Source of the DNA: Saccharomycopsis phalli
Lineage: Eukaryota > Ascomycota > Saccharomycetes > Ascoideales > Saccharomycopsidaceae
Reading direction: 5' to 3'
Assembly (NCBI GenBank): GCA_020342235.1
Contig: CP073215.1
Span: 620,001-684,000, forward strand
Length of the DNA: 64,000 nt
This document shows positions 1 to 10,306 of the stretch, one piece after another. The first letter of the stretch is position 1; each line of letters starts with the position of its first letter. Position numbers and translations under genes: made by a program. A model generated the notes under the pieces. The model saw nothing but the letters and a program-made list of their open reading frames with translations. It did not search any database and was not told the origin of the DNA.

Positions 1-132
1 AGCCGGAGCTTGGAAGACCGGATCCAGTCGCGACCACGTGGGCCACGGGCGCATAACCTCTTTTAGTACATAAGCCGTTAGTCAGCATGGAAAAAGAAAA
101 ACGCAATCAAGCTGGCTGTGAGATTTGTAGAC

Positions 133-445
133 ATGTCGGTAAGTAGGCATTGGAAGAAATGGATTTTTTGGTATTAACAAATAGTTGGTAAAACCGGTTA
201 ATCCCAAACCGTTCTTGAAGTCTTTGATTGACAAGCCGGTCAATGTGCGATTGAAGTGGAACCAGACCGAGTATCGCGGCACGTTGTTGTCGGTGGACAA
301 TTACATGAACTTGCAATTGGATGATGCTGTAGAGTACATTGGTGGTGAGGAGCAGGGCAAGATTGGAGAGATTTTTATTCGGTGTAACAATGTGTTGTTT
401 GTAGGGGAGGGTAATCTAGATGAGGATACGGAAATGGCTTCATAA
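133..445 (+). CDS. SMX3: Small nuclear ribonucleoprotein SmF, spliced
   Basis: SmF is one of seven Sm proteins that ring the U1, U2, U4 and U5 snRNAs in the nuclear spliceosome. The gene has two exons: a two-codon exon 133-138 (ATG TCG) and exon 185-445, giving 88 residues. Joined, the N-terminus reads [13 protein letters not shown], which matches the conserved MSLPLNPKPFL start of SmF. Without splicing the second exon has no ATG start. The Sm1 motif ([20 protein letters not shown]) and Sm2 motif ([13 protein letters not shown]) are both present, and the acidic tail is normal for the family. A CACGTG site lies at 35-40. Start and splice choice are firm because both the family sequence and the splice signals agree. 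Confidence 0.93.
139..184 (+). other. Spliceosomal intron of SMX3 (46 nt)
   Basis: The intron starts GTAAGT, has a branch-like TATTAAC at 172-178 and ends TAG at 182-184. The branch adenosine lies only about 7 nt from the 3' splice site. It sits between codons 2 and 3 (phase 0). Confidence 0.9.
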
Positions 446-615
446 ATGGCTACAAGGGAATGGTGCTGAGCATCATTGGTGAGACAAAACAGGGACTGGG
501 CAGGTGCACAGTGGCGGGACACGTGGCTCTGGAATCATTTTCGAATCGTCAAGGTCATGTTGAAATTTTTTATCCAAAGGGTCCTGCGTACTACGTTTAG
601 TGACAAACCAGTTAC

Positions 616-660
616 CATGGAGCCTAGTATAGCTATTTACCATGAATGAATATTAAAAGT
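616..660 (+). mobile_element. Tiny LINE 3' tip (fragment)
   Basis: The string GAGCCTAGTATAGCTAT matches the extreme 3' end of the LINE family seen in the opposite orientation near 4130, 20800, 23910 and 30590. Only about 20-40 bp is recognisable and the tail is degenerate, so this is either a very strongly 5'-truncated copy or a chance match. Confidence 0.4.
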
Positions 661-680
661 GCAGCGGAGACATATGTATT

Positions 681-747
681 GACGGTATAATTTTGACGGT
701 ATAATTTTGACGGTATAATATTGACGGTATAATTTTGACGGTATAAT
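681..747 (+). repeat. 14-bp tandem repeat, five copies
   Basis: GACGGTATAATTTT recurs at 681, 695, 709, 723 and 737 with almost no variation. It lies in the gap between SMX3 and GAB1 and encodes nothing obvious. Confidence 0.95.
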
Positions 748-1008
748 GTATTAGCAATATTGTAATAAAGAAAAGGTTTACCCTAATATTTCAACCCTGT
801 TTGTCCTTTAATATTTTTAGAGAATCAGGACTTTGCTTTAAATAATCAGACCTCTCGCTGAATAGCATTGAGCTCCGTCAGTAGTTCTCTAGTTAATTTG
901 GAATTGGTCATTCTGCAATCGGTATTTGGGTTCATTTAGAGTTTATAGATTGTCAAAATACTGCTCCAATGGTATATTTCAGCTCTTTTACTAAAATATA
1001 TTCTAGGT

Positions 1009-1160
1009 ATTATATTGCATGTGTAATGAGAAGGTTTACTCTAATTTTTACAACCCGGTTCGTCCTTTGATCCTTACGAGAATCACGACTTTCTTTGAAT
1101 TATCAAGCAAAGGTATTTAGCTATTTTACCAATTCGTATACCAGTTACTATACCGATGTA
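1009..1160 (-). repeat. Dispersed repeat family R1, minus-orientation copy
   Basis: This copy shares several blocks with 3948-4063: GTAATGA, a run like AAGGTTTACTCTAAT, TCAAGCAAA, TTTAGCTATTTT and a TTACTATA end. A second, partial copy of its first 100 bp lies at about 755-870. The remainder of 446-1364 is AT-rich with no gene that I can support. Confidence 0.6.
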
Positions 1161-1364
1161 TTAATATGACGTATTAGCATAATGTATAATGTATAACATA
1201 GTATATTTAGCCACACCCTTAGCAACATGTCGCATATAGACATCCTCAGATAATATAGATCTCAGCACAATCTCATTACAATATTCTAGTTCATTATACA
1301 AATACTCTACAAGGCACATTGCACTGTACAAAGACATTATGCATTCACCAGCACTGCTAGTATG

Positions 1365-2663
1365 TTATATCTGAGTCAATCTCACTTGCTCATCACCGGT
1401 AATTTCCTTCCCCCCGTTCTTGTCAAATATATACTCCATGGATAAATAACTCCATGTGAAATCTATCAAAATCGCACCAAGCCCCAATCCATAGACCAAA
1501 TTGATGGCATAAAAAAAGTTGGAGTTCCCGCTGCCGCTGAAGATCCACAAGTAGTAAAAAATCGGGCTGAGAATGATCGCATGAGTAATCAAAAGCACCA
1601 GAACAAGCGGATACTTCAAGAACGCGAGGATCTTCAAGTTGTTTTGGAACACAAGCACAAGCAAGAATTGGATAAAGAGAGCAAGATCGACAAGCGTCGG
1701 GTAAGCTTTTGTAAGGGTGAGGAACCCAAGGCAGAGCACAAGCGGGAATATCTTGTAACGGTTATTTGCTGGTAAGTTCAGGTACCGGGACCCTTGGAAC
1801 CGGATTGTAATGGGGAGGATGTATATCACGTGGTATATGTTGAAGACGCCAATGAAGAAGTTGCTGAAAAAGTCAAATACCTCGATAAAGAAGTACCACC
1901 AGAGGCCGATGTTGGGGCGGATTTTCGTAAAGAAGATGGTGGTTCCGTACGTGGACCAGAGAAAGTTCCAATTGGATCCATTGACCCAGTAACTTCCATA
2001 GACTAGGGCAGCCAAGGTTAGGAAGTATGTCAATAGTACCAGGGTTAATTTTGCCCTGTAATTGAGCACGTAGCCAATGAATGGCACCAAGAGAAACACA
2101 TTTGTGTAGTAGAGATATGTGCAAACTGCCAAGGAGCTGCTAGCTAGAATAGGGCTGTCGAGGAACACACCATTGAACAACACCGAAACTAGGAAAAAAT
2201 TGCTGATAAGCAGCGACGATTTCAGGAAAACCGCAAGAAAACCCACCGGGCTGAAAGCATAGAAGAACGCTAGAAGCCGAAGAAGCCGGTTTTTCGACTC
2301 GCCCGTGACCTGGTGGAGCGTGAGGAATTTGCCGCACACCGCCAACAACTGAAGACTGGCGAAAAAGTCAATGGCAATAAAAAAGAGATCCAGCACACAC
2401 TTCCAGGCGGCAGGAGAAGACGTCAAGCCTTTGAGCAACGAAAGAGCCAGCACCACCAAAGGAGGGTGGTACACCACTCCTCCTTCATAAGGGTCTATAT
2501 GATGGTTCCACAAGAAGATGCCCTCCTCTAGACTTTTCCACGAGCTCACCGGGGTAGAATATTCGGCAGATCCATCTAGGAACGTGTGGAAGTTCGGAAA
2601 TCCCACAAACACCGCGGCTTTGACCACACAAGAAAGTACCAAGACCTGGTTATAACTCGACAT
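1365..2663 (-). CDS. GAB1: GPI transamidase subunit Gab1/PIG-U
   Basis: Gab1 is a multi-pass ER membrane subunit of the GPI transamidase, which attaches preassembled GPI anchors to proteins. The 432-residue product has the PIG-U hallmark near its N-terminus: STPVSSWKSLEEGIFLW followed by DPYEGGVVYHPPLVV (about residues 36-69). Many hydrophobic segments follow throughout, as expected for this polytopic family. Length is close to that of fungal homologues (roughly 390-440). It is transcribed divergently from DOT5 across a promoter with five CACGTG sites. The start is the first Met and the family motif follows at the usual distance. Identity is by motif recognition, not alignment. Confidence 0.86.
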   Translation of the reverse strand: MSSYNQVLVLSCVVKAAVFVGFPNFHTFLDGSAEYSTPVSSWKSLEEGIFLWNHHIDPYEGGVVYHPPLVVLALSLLKGLTSSPAAWKCVLDLFFIAIDFFASLQLLAVCGKFLTLHQVTGESKNRLLRLLAFFYAFSPVGFLAVFLKSSLLISNFFLVSVLFNGVFLDSPILASSSLAVCTYLYYTNVFLLVPFIGYVLNYRAKLTLVLLTYFLTLAALVYGSYWVNGSNWNFLWSTYGTTIFFTKIRPNIGLWWYFFIEVFDFFSNFFIGVFNIYHVIYILPITIRFQGSRYLNLPANNRYKIFPLVLCLGFLTLTKAYPTLVDLALFIQFLLVLVFQNNLKILAFLKYPLVLVLLITHAIILSPIFYYLWIFSGSGNSNFFYAINLVYGLGLGAILIDFTWSYLSMEYIFDKNGGKEITGDEQVRLTQI

Positions 2664-2689
2664 GTAAGAGGCCAGATGGGTAGTAGCCG

Positions 2690-2950
2690 AGATTGCCTAT
2701 TATGCACGTGACATTAGCGTGACTGATTGTGTCGAGATTGACAAATGTACACGTGATAACAAGTGTTTACCTGTCGTACACGTGATATTAGCGTGACATT
2801 GTGTATCGAGATTGCCTATTGTACACGTGATATCCGTTTATGCTTAGTAATGTGGGGGAAGTAAATGGGTAGGCTATTGCCAATGCCAAAAGGGGGGGGC
2901 GTTTCAAGTTTATGTAGATAATACGGCATCCAACAATTCCATCACGTGAT
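2690..2950. promoter_or_regulatory. CACGTG cluster and ~74-bp direct repeat, GAB1/DOT5 promoter
   Basis: CACGTG occurs at 2705, 2750, 2779, 2824 and 2943, mostly as CACGTGA. Two copies of a ~74-bp unit are visible: CACGTGAyATTAGCGTGAC followed by TCGAGATTG and TACACGTGAT. CACGTG is the core bound by Cbf1-type bHLH factors; that this factor acts here is inference. Confidence 0.75.
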
Positions 2951-3024
2951 ATATATACGGGTGCCATTGGCCCGGGTCGGTGTATAAAAAGCGTGCGAGC
3001 CGGGCATGTTGTTTTCTTGTCATC

Positions 3025-3777
3025 ATGTCAACTGTAAGAAGATCATCACGAATTGCTGGAAAGAAACCGGGTTCCGAGGAAGTCCCTGCGGTCGAACACG
3101 TTTCCAAAAAGCCAAAGAAGCAGGCGGCTCAAAAAAAAGTCGACGATTCCGTAAATGGCGAGCTGGATAGCGTGGTTTTAGGGGTCGGCGACTTGATTCC
3201 TGACTTGGTTTTGAAAGATGAGAACGACAATGATGTCAATTTGCGGCAATTGACCAGCGAAAACGAAATTGTCGCGATTTTCGCCTACCCAAAGGCCTCT
3301 ACCCCTGGATGTACCAGGCAAGCTTGTGGCTATAGCAAGAATTATGACAATTTGTCCAAGTACGCCAAGTTGTTTGGCATTTCTGCTGACTCGCCAAAGG
3401 CGCAAAAGTCCTTTGTTGAGAAGCAGAACTTGAAACTCGACGGATTGTTGTCTGATCCGCATCGGGAATTGATTGGCGCGTTGGGAGCTAAAAAGTTGCC
3501 TACGGGGATTAAGAGGCTGCATTGGATCTTTGTCAATGGTCGTTTGCGGATTAGTCGGGTTCAAATCAGTCCTGAGGTGAGCATTGAGGATGGTAAGGAC
3601 GAGATTTTGAAGCTTCATGAGGAGTTGAAGGGGGAGAAGAAGGGGGAGAAGAAGGAGGAGGAAGAAAAGGAGGAAGAAAAGGAGGAAGAAAAAGAAGAGG
3701 AAAAGGATGAAAAGGATGAAAAGGATGAAAAGGATGAAAAGGATGAAAACTTGACCAAGGCAGAGGAAAAGGAGTAG
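3025..3777 (+). CDS. DOT5: Nuclear thiol peroxidase, peroxiredoxin Q/BCP type
   Basis: Dot5 reduces alkyl hydroperoxides with thioredoxin and is nuclear. The product is 250 residues. The N-terminus has the basic RRSSRIAGKK block that resembles Dot5 RRSTRIA, a likely nuclear signal. The peroxiredoxin fold follows at about residues 50-200, with the catalytic STPGCTRQACG motif (peroxidatic Cys96, resolving Cys101) and SADS and SDP motifs. After about residue 200 comes a 50-residue Lys/Glu/Asp tail built from KEE and KDE repeats that the S. cerevisiae protein lacks. I start at 3025 rather than the in-frame ATG at 2980, because 3025 gives the family-like N-terminus and 2980 adds an unrelated Cys-rich stretch. 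Confidence 0.9.
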   Translation: MSTVRRSSRIAGKKPGSEEVPAVEHVSKKPKKQAAQKKVDDSVNGELDSVVLGVGDLIPDLVLKDENDNDVNLRQLTSENEIVAIFAYPKASTPGCTRQACGYSKNYDNLSKYAKLFGISADSPKAQKSFVEKQNLKLDGLLSDPHRELIGALGAKKLPTGIKRLHWIFVNGRLRISRVQISPEVSIEDGKDEILKLHEELKGEKKGEKKEEEEKEEEKEEEKEEEKDEKDEKDEKDEKDENLTKAEEKE

Positions 3778-3947
3778 AAAAGTAAATTCCTTCCTTTATA
3801 AGGACGAAAATGTAAACAATTTATTATATGTTTGGGAATATAAGGATGCCATCACTGTAGTTGCGCAACACATTGTACTCGGCACTGTGACAACTGACAC
3901 TGTTTAAGCCTGCTATTAAAAACAGTTTTAAATACCATCTTAGCCAC

Positions 3948-4063
3948 CATGTAATGAAGAACAAGGCTTGCCCTAATATCTTTGTTTTTCGAATAGTCAA
4001 GCAAATATATTTTAGCTATTTTGTCCACTTGTATCCTAGTTACTATATTACACTCCAGTTTTG
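3948..4063 (-). repeat. Dispersed repeat R1, minus-orientation copy
   Basis: Reverse-complemented, it reads TGTAATATAGTAACTAGGAT and then AGTGGACAAAATAGCTAAAA, ending near ATTACA. It resembles 1009-1160 and 46165-46252 and, in the other orientation, 30391-30560. The ends look like TGTAAT...ATTACA, as in an LTR, but no internal region is present. Confidence 0.6.
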
Positions 4064-4096
4064 TTGTACCATAAATATTCTTCTGCTCCGCAATCT

Positions 4097-4600
4097 TATA
4101 ATAATAATAATGTTTATTTACTTCTATAGCTATACTAGGCTCCCCAGAAGGGTGAGATTGATATTTCACCGTCTAAAAAAAACTAAGGACGGCGCCGCTA
4201 ATTTTGGAGTCGAGAGAAAAACCTTTGAATGGGGATAAAAACTTTCGACTTGATCTTTAAGGAACTGTTGAAGAGAGATGACTCAGAAAGAGCTGTGGGG
4301 TCTCGCTTTTAGGACTACCCGCCCGGCCGCCCTTCTTGTGTACTGTAAAAGGAAAAGAAATCTATCCATCCAGCACTAACCTGTAGAAACCTATAAGAGA
4401 ATGAACTGATTTTGTGTCTGTAAAGAGGCGGCGAATCTGCGCTCTGGTTGTGAGGCCTTCGCCGATTGTTTCCTGAGTTCGGAATACCTCTAAACATGGG
4501 CATGATAGGTCATGGAATATTGTTTGGAAGGGATTGTCGCACCTAGGGCACTTTGGATCACAATCAGGATTAAATTGTTTCTTGATGGTGTCTGCTATAT
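4097..4600 (-). mobile_element. LINE fragment, subfamily A, 5'-truncated
   Basis: This is the 3' end of a non-LTR retrotransposon on the minus strand. It has the end of the reverse transcriptase ORF (stop near 4366), a ~250-bp 3' UTR containing AGCCTAGTATAGCTATAG, and a terminal (ATT)n tail at 4097-4112. The coding remnant reads in one frame for about 70 codons and holds a CX2CX8HX3C knuckle (CPRCDNPFQTIFHDLSC), typical of LINE C-termini. It ends VLDG, matching VLDR in the copy at 24170. Everything 5' of about 4600 is missing. The rest of the gap to RET1 shows only an ATCTTC microsatellite at about 4613-4630. Confidence 0.82.
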
Positions 4601-4848
4601 TCGGATCGTCATATCTTCATCTTCATCTTCTATTGTCTAGCGGATCTTCTACAAAGTCTCCTTCATAGACTGAAATAGTCAAGAAATACATTAAACCCTT
4701 TGCATTTCATATCTAATTACATATTCATGATGTAGCATTTCAAACATTGCCATTTTCATGGACGTGTGTTGTGCTGCATGCTTAGTCATACCTCTTAGTC
4801 AGCATCTGTTTATCACTGCACATAAATTTTTTCTCCCACTTACTCATC

Positions 4849-7800
4849 ATGAGTGATCCCTTCAATGAACTACTAAAGCCTGTATACAAAGGAAAAGAAT
4901 TGACCGACAAGATCGACACCGCCGAGGATAAATGGAACCTTCTTCCGGCTTTCCTCAAGGTCAAGGGGCTTGTGAAGCAGCATCTCGACTCGTTCAATTA
5001 TTTTGTCGACAAGGATCTCAAGAAGATTATAAATGCAAACCAAACAATTCTCAGTGACATTGTGCCAGACTTTTATCTCAAGTATACGGATATCCGGATT
5101 GGCCACAAAAGCAATGCGTCCAAGGGATCGCATATTGAGGTGAACTTGCCGCCGCACGAGTGCAGGCTTCGGGACATGACGTACCTGGCGCCTATTTACG
5201 TTGACATTGAGTACACGCGGGGCCGCAAGATCATCATGCACCGAGATTTGGAAATTGGACGCATGCCGGTGATGTTGCGTCTGAACAAGTGTATCTTGGA
5301 AGGCAAGTCCGACCTGGAGATGGCCGCGTTGAACGAGTGTCCGTTAGACCCGGGCGGGTACTTTATTGTCAATGGTACAGAAAAGGTGATTTTGGTGCAG
5401 GAACAATTGTCCAAAAACAGAATTATCGTCGAGAGCGATGAAAAAAAAAACATTGTGCAAGCGTCAGTAACGTCGTCGACGCACGAGCGCAAGAGTAAGA
5501 CGTACGTGGTGACAAAAAACGGCAAGATATACCTCAAACACAACTCCATCAGTGAGGAGGTGCCGATTGTAATCGCCCTCAAGGCCGCAGGCATCATCAG
5601 CGACTTGGAGATTTTGCAGTTGGTATGCGGCAACGACTCCAAATACCAGGACTTGTTTGCAATCAACTTTGAGGATGCCCTTCGCTTGAAAGTCTTGACC
5701 CAGAAGGAAGCGTTGTTGTACATTGGCGAAAAGGTGCGCACGATCCGGCGGTTTGGTGCGCCAAAGCACAGCAAGCTTGAGGAAGGCATTGAAGCTGTTG
5801 CCAACACAGTGGTGGCGCATATCACGTGTGACGACGGTAACGACCTCCGGAAAAAAGGCTTGTACATTGCCATGATGGCGCGTCGGGTGGTATCTGCAAT
5901 GCACGACTCGAAAATGGTGGACGACATTGACTATGTAGGAAACAAGCGGTTGGAGTTGGCTGGCCAGTTGATGTCGTTGTTGTTTGAGGACTTGTTCAAG
6001 AAGTTCAACAGCGACTTCAAGTTGAACATTGACAAGACGTTGAAGAAGCCGAACCGGGCGAATGAGTTTGACGCGCTTCTCACCATCAATGTGTACAGCT
6101 CGCATATCACAAACGGGTTGGCCAATGCGATTAGCACGGGTAACTGGTCGTTGAAGCGGTTCAAGATGGAGCGGGCCGGAGTGACGCATGTGTTATCGCG
6201 GTTGTCGTACATTTCTGCGCTTGGGATGATGACGCGGATCTCATCGCAGTTTGAAAAGTCGCGCAAGGTTTCGGGACCGCGTGCGTTGCAGCCGTCGCAG
6301 TTTGGCATGCTCTGCACGTCTGACACCCCCGAAGGTGAAGCATGCGGCTTGGTCAAGAACTTGGCGCTCATGACGCACATCACCACTGACGACGAGGAGC
6401 AGCCGATTGAGCGGTTGTGCTACAGCCTCGGGGTCGAGGACATTCGGTTTCTCGACTACACCGGAATCTTCACCGACCGGCGCAACTACTGCATCTTCCT
6501 CAACGGAACCGTCATTGGCACCACCAAGTTCCCGGCCAAGTTTTTGCACATGTTCCGGTACCTCCGGCGCACCGGAAAGGTGTCGCCGTTTGTGTCAATC
6601 TACTCCAACTCATACCACAAGGCGATCCAGATCGCCACCGACGGCGGCCGGATTTGTCGCCCGTTGATTATCGTCCAGGACCAGAATCCAAGAGTCACGG
6701 CCGAACATCTTGCCCGGTTGAAGACCGGCGAGTGGAACTTTGACGACTTTCTCCAGCACGGATTGGTCGAGTACCTCGACGTCAACGAAGAAAACGACTC
6801 CTTGATTGCCTTGTACGAGTCGGATATCGAGCCGGAAACCACCCACTTGGAAATCGAACCGTTCACCGTGCTCGGCGCCGTGGCCGGTTTAATTCCGTAC
6901 CCGCACCACAACCAGTCGCCAAGAAACACGTACCAATGTGCCATGGGAAAGCAGGCAATTGGCGCAATTGGATATAACCAGTTCCAGCGGATTGACACGT
7001 TGCTCTATTTGATGGTGTATCCGCAACAACCAATGGTAAAGACCAAAACCATTGAGTTGATTGACTACGACAAGCTTCCAGCCGGACAAAATGCAACCGT
7101 GGCGGTCATGTCGTATTCCGGGTACGATATTGAGGATGCGCTTGTACTCAACAAGGCGTCGCTCGACCGGGGGTTCGGCCGGTGTCAGACGCTCCGCAAA
7201 AATACCACGGTGTTGAAAAAGTATGCCAACCACACCAAGGACATTGTCAATGGGATGATGGTCGATTCTGCCACCGGCGAGCCGGTTCCGGGCCACGAGG
7301 CCCTCGGGCCGGACGGTCTTGGGGAGGTCGGAACTCGAGTGGCGAGTGGACAGGTGTACATAAACAAGTACATTCCGACCGACACCAACATGACCAACGC
7401 CAACCCGACTGCGCCGGTACAGGGTACGTCGTCCCACCGGGAGACCCCGGTATACTACCGGGCCCCAGAACCGAGTTACGTCGACCAGGTGATGATGTCG
7501 GTCGGCCTGAACGACCAGGCGCTCATCAAGGTGTTGCTTCGACAAACGCGTCGGCCGGAATTGGGCGACAAGTTCAGCTCGCGGCACGGGCAAAAGGGTG
7601 TCTGTGGCATCATTGTGAACCACGAGGACTTGCCGTTTAACGACATGGGGGTGTCGCCGGATATCATCATGAACCCGCACGGATTTCCGTCGCGGATGAC
7701 GGTGGGGAAGATGATTGAGCTCATTAGCGGCAAGGCGGGGGTGTTGAATGGCACGTTGGAGTACGGCACGTGCTTTGGAGGAAGCAAGCTCGAAGACATG

Positions 7801-8283
7801 TCTAAAATCTTGGTGGAAAACGGCTACAACTACTCAGGCAAGGATATGCTCTACAGCGGAATCACGGGGGAATGTCTTCAGGCATATATATTCTTTGGAC
7901 CGATTTACTACCAGAAGTTGAAGCACATGGTGATGGACAAGATGCACGCCCGGGCTCGTGGCCCGCGGGCAGTGCTTACCCGGCAACCGACCGAGGGTCG
8001 GTCACGTGATGGTGGATTACGGTTGGGGGAGATGGAGCGGGACTGTGTGATTGCTTATGGAGCTTCGCAGTTGTTATTGGAGCGGCTTATGCTCAGTTCG
8101 GATGCGTTTGATGTTGATGTTTGTAACCAGTGTGGGTTGATGGGATTTCATTCGTGGTGCAACAATTGCAAGAGTAGTGACAAGGTCATTGGCATGAAGA
8201 TTCCATATGCTGCGAAATTGTTGTTTCAGGAGTTGATTTCGATGAATATAGCTCCGAAATTGCGTCTTGGGGATGTGTTTTAG
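4849..8283 (+). CDS. RET1: RNA polymerase III second-largest subunit (Rpc128/C128)
   Basis: This subunit forms half of the active centre of RNA polymerase III, which makes tRNA and 5S rRNA. The 1144-residue product matches Ret1 along its whole length, including [50 protein letters not shown], the TPEGEACGL and [14 protein letters not shown] blocks, [12 protein letters not shown], and the C-terminal zinc ribbon [16 protein letters not shown] (about 1090-1106). Length is normal and there is no intron. Only four CTG codons occur (113, 145, 156, 887). At 145 the context MLR-X-NKC has Ser in the S. cerevisiae and human proteins, and at 113 (TY-X-AP) relatives have Ala or Ser, which supports CUG=Ser. 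Confidence 0.98.
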   Translation: MSDPFNELLKPVYKGKELTDKIDTAEDKWNLLPAFLKVKGLVKQHLDSFNYFVDKDLKKIINANQTILSDIVPDFYLKYTDIRIGHKSNASKGSHIEVNLPPHECRLRDMTYLAPIYVDIEYTRGRKIIMHRDLEIGRMPVMLRLNKCILEGKSDLEMAALNECPLDPGGYFIVNGTEKVILVQEQLSKNRIIVESDEKKNIVQASVTSSTHERKSKTYVVTKNGKIYLKHNSISEEVPIVIALKAAGIISDLEILQLVCGNDSKYQDLFAINFEDALRLKVLTQKEALLYIGEKVRTIRRFGAPKHSKLEEGIEAVANTVVAHITCDDGNDLRKKGLYIAMMARRVVSAMHDSKMVDDIDYVGNKRLELAGQLMSLLFEDLFKKFNSDFKLNIDKTLKKPNRANEFDALLTINVYSSHITNGLANAISTGNWSLKRFKMERAGVTHVLSRLSYISALGMMTRISSQFEKSRKVSGPRALQPSQFGMLCTSDTPEGEACGLVKNLALMTHITTDDEEQPIERLCYSLGVEDIRFLDYTGIFTDRRNYCIFLNGTVIGTTKFPAKFLHMFRYLRRTGKVSPFVSIYSNSYHKAIQIATDGGRICRPLIIVQDQNPRVTAEHLARLKTGEWNFDDFLQHGLVEYLDVNEENDSLIALYESDIEPETTHLEIEPFTVLGAVAGLIPYPHHNQSPRNTYQCAMGKQAIGAIGYNQFQRIDTLLYLMVYPQQPMVKTKTIELIDYDKLPAGQNATVAVMSYSGYDIEDALVLNKASLDRGFGRCQTLRKNTTVLKKYANHTKDIVNGMMVDSATGEPVPGHEALGPDGLGEVGTRVASGQVYINKYIPTDTNMTNANPTAPVQGTSSHRETPVYYRAPEPSYVDQVMMSVGLNDQALIKVLLRQTRRPELGDKFSSRHGQKGVCGIIVNHEDLPFNDMGVSPDIIMNPHGFPSRMTVGKMIELISGKAGVLNGTLEYGTCFGGSKLEDMSKILVENGYNYSGKDMLYSGITGECLQAYIFFGPIYYQKLKHMVMDKMHARARGPRAVLTRQPTEGRSRDGGLRLGEMERDCVIAYGASQLLLERLMLSSDAFDVDVCNQCGLMGFHSWCNNCKSSDKVIGMKIPYAAKLLFQELISMNIAPKLRLGDVF

Positions 8284-9549
8284 GTGATGAAGGGTCATAT
8301 TGGAACGTTGGAAGAAATGGTGTAAGGTGGACTGAAACGGGTGGTTGAGTGACAATTGAACTTGTTTTCTGATTCTTTACAAAGACTTGTTGGATGTTGT
8401 AGAGTGTTGGCAGTCTAAGGAATTTAATAAAAGTGTTTACTAAACGGATATGTGGCACGAGTCTGGTTAAAAAACTCTTGAGATTTTGGTGATTTAATCT
8501 TGCATGGTGATTTAATAGAATAGACCTTTGATACGTAGTTTTAATAGAGTTGGTCTATGATGTCGTACTGAATTATGGTTGTAGTTCTTGTAATTGTTTT
8601 AGTCATTGCAAGTGTTTTGGTGTCATTGCAAGTGTTTTAGTCATTTTAATTTGTTCTTATCATTACAATTGTCCAAGTCATTGTAAGTTGCCTTACCGTA
8701 AAGTACATTGTAAACAGCATATTGTAAAGTGCATTGTAAAGTGCACATCACAATTGCACATCACCGTAAGACCACTCCTCATAACCACCTGTACCATAAC
8801 CGAGTCTGGTATACTTTACTAGACTCAGTCTCTAAGCGACTACGATCCAATGCACGCTAATACCGGAGCACTACAATCCTTATGACATGAGACTCGGTCT
8901 AAAAGGTGCAACCGTAAACGTTAGTATTAAAGGTGCAACCGTATGTTAACATGTGGGATGGACATCAATGAGAAGCTGGCATTTAGACAAGCTGCAATCA
9001 AGACAATGTAACATCCAGTAAGCCACAATCTATACTATAAATTGCAAGCTAGCCAACACTCTGGAACTGAAAATTTCATGAAATTACCACGTCTTTGGTG
9101 TGTATTCAGCAGCATATATTCACATCCATTGAGTTAGGCTATATGCAAGGCCAGTATTTCATGTGACTGGTATTCTGTTAGGAAACCGACAATTGTATGG
9201 AGACGTACAGTAATGCGGTGAAAAAAAAACACCTGGATCCAGAGTTTCAGCCGTGCGGCATGTCAAGTGGAATGAATAACGATAATAAACAATTACATGG
9301 GTAGTTGTAAATGACTTGGCAGTAGATGGATCGACTCATTGACGGAAGGCGCATATTGTCGTACGTTATCTTGATAGTTTGAGAATTTTCTGCATTGGCT
9401 TTCAGTGGGATTTGCAAACAAAGGTCGGTGAGACAATGCTGTGAGGTCGATCAGCTAGTGATTTTGTAACTGTCGATCACGGACGAGTGACGTAGTCTTG
9501 CGCTTAGATTTGGACAGGTGTAGGGTTATCAGATGGATCAATGAGAGAA
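8284..9549. other. Intergenic, no gene seen
   Basis: The stretch holds short imperfect repeats (TCATTGCAAGTGTTTT twice near 8605-8640; GTAAAGTGCA near 8720-8745; GGTGCAACCGTA twice near 8905-8945). No ORF looks conserved. Confidence 0.6.
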
Positions 9550-9650
9550 GTAGGTGGAGGAGTAGGTGGAGGAGTAGGTGGAGGAGTAGGTGGGGGAATA
9601 GGCGGGGGATTGATTGTTTGGGCATGTATTGAGACAATACTGTGTTCCAT
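9504..9650 (-). CDS. Possible short proline-rich ORF or exon (48 aa)
   Basis: The frame starting MEHSIVSIHAQTINPPP contains a PPPT tetrapeptide repeated four times, then a normal mixed C-terminus ending PTPVQI. The same DNA is a 12-bp tandem repeat, so the protein could be an accident of the repeat. I could not find a convincing upstream exon. If real it may be the last exon of a gene whose first part lies at about 9700-9870, where minus-strand frames are hydrophobic. Confidence 0.2.
   Translation of the reverse strand: MEHSIVSIHAQTINPPPIPPPTPPPTPPPTPPPTSLIDPSDNPTPVQI
9550..9597. repeat. 12-bp tandem repeat, four copies
   Basis: GTAGGTGGAGGA is repeated four times with a slightly diverged last unit (GTAGGTGGGGGA). 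The flanking stretch from 9598 to 10306 contains no gene that I can defend. Confidence 0.92.
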
Positions 9651-10306
9651 GTGGGTAACACATCAGGAAACTGATGAGTACCCTTTTTAGGAGGTGAAAT
9701 AAGACCGACAATTGAATACCCAAAGAGGAAAGTAAGAATGGGGGAAGAGAGTACGAGTAAGAAAGATAAGAAACAGTAAGAAGGAGTAAGAAAAGTAGGA
9801 AAGAGAGACAAGAGAATAGTAAAAAGTGCCATACAATGGATAGACACGAGTAAAACAAACAATACAAAACCTAAACCAATAGTCCCGCTGCGCTTTCAAT
9901 CACACTACACATTCAATCCCACTACACTTTTACATCCCCCTACTTTGCCATGCCCTAAATTGCAATTTCCTGCTTCCCAAATCGCCCTACGGTCCAATCC
10001 ACAACCGTGTACCTGGAGAACCAATTGAATGCCCTTGCATGAGAAACGTTCAATGAACGGCGTGGCTCTAGGAGAAAGTTTCCCAAAGCGGCAATCCGGC
10101 CACGATGACAGGGACAGGTGGAGCAATGTACAGACAATCACAGCCGGGTAACTATGCAAGATGGCACAGGAGCCATGGCAAGGCGGGTCTATATACAATG
10201 GGGACGAAACAAGGCTGCCTATTTTGGAGAATGAGCTATGCAGCAAAGAACGTCCCGCCACGCTACGGAGGGAGAAATTATAGATTGCCATTATATAGTG
10301 CCGCTG

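Noticed and set aside
9455-9867. Overlapping hydrophobic minus-strand ORFs (135 and 109 residues)
   Set aside because: Low-complexity Leu/Phe/Ser composition in several frames at once and ending in the 12-bp repeat; no family pattern and no clear splice signals.
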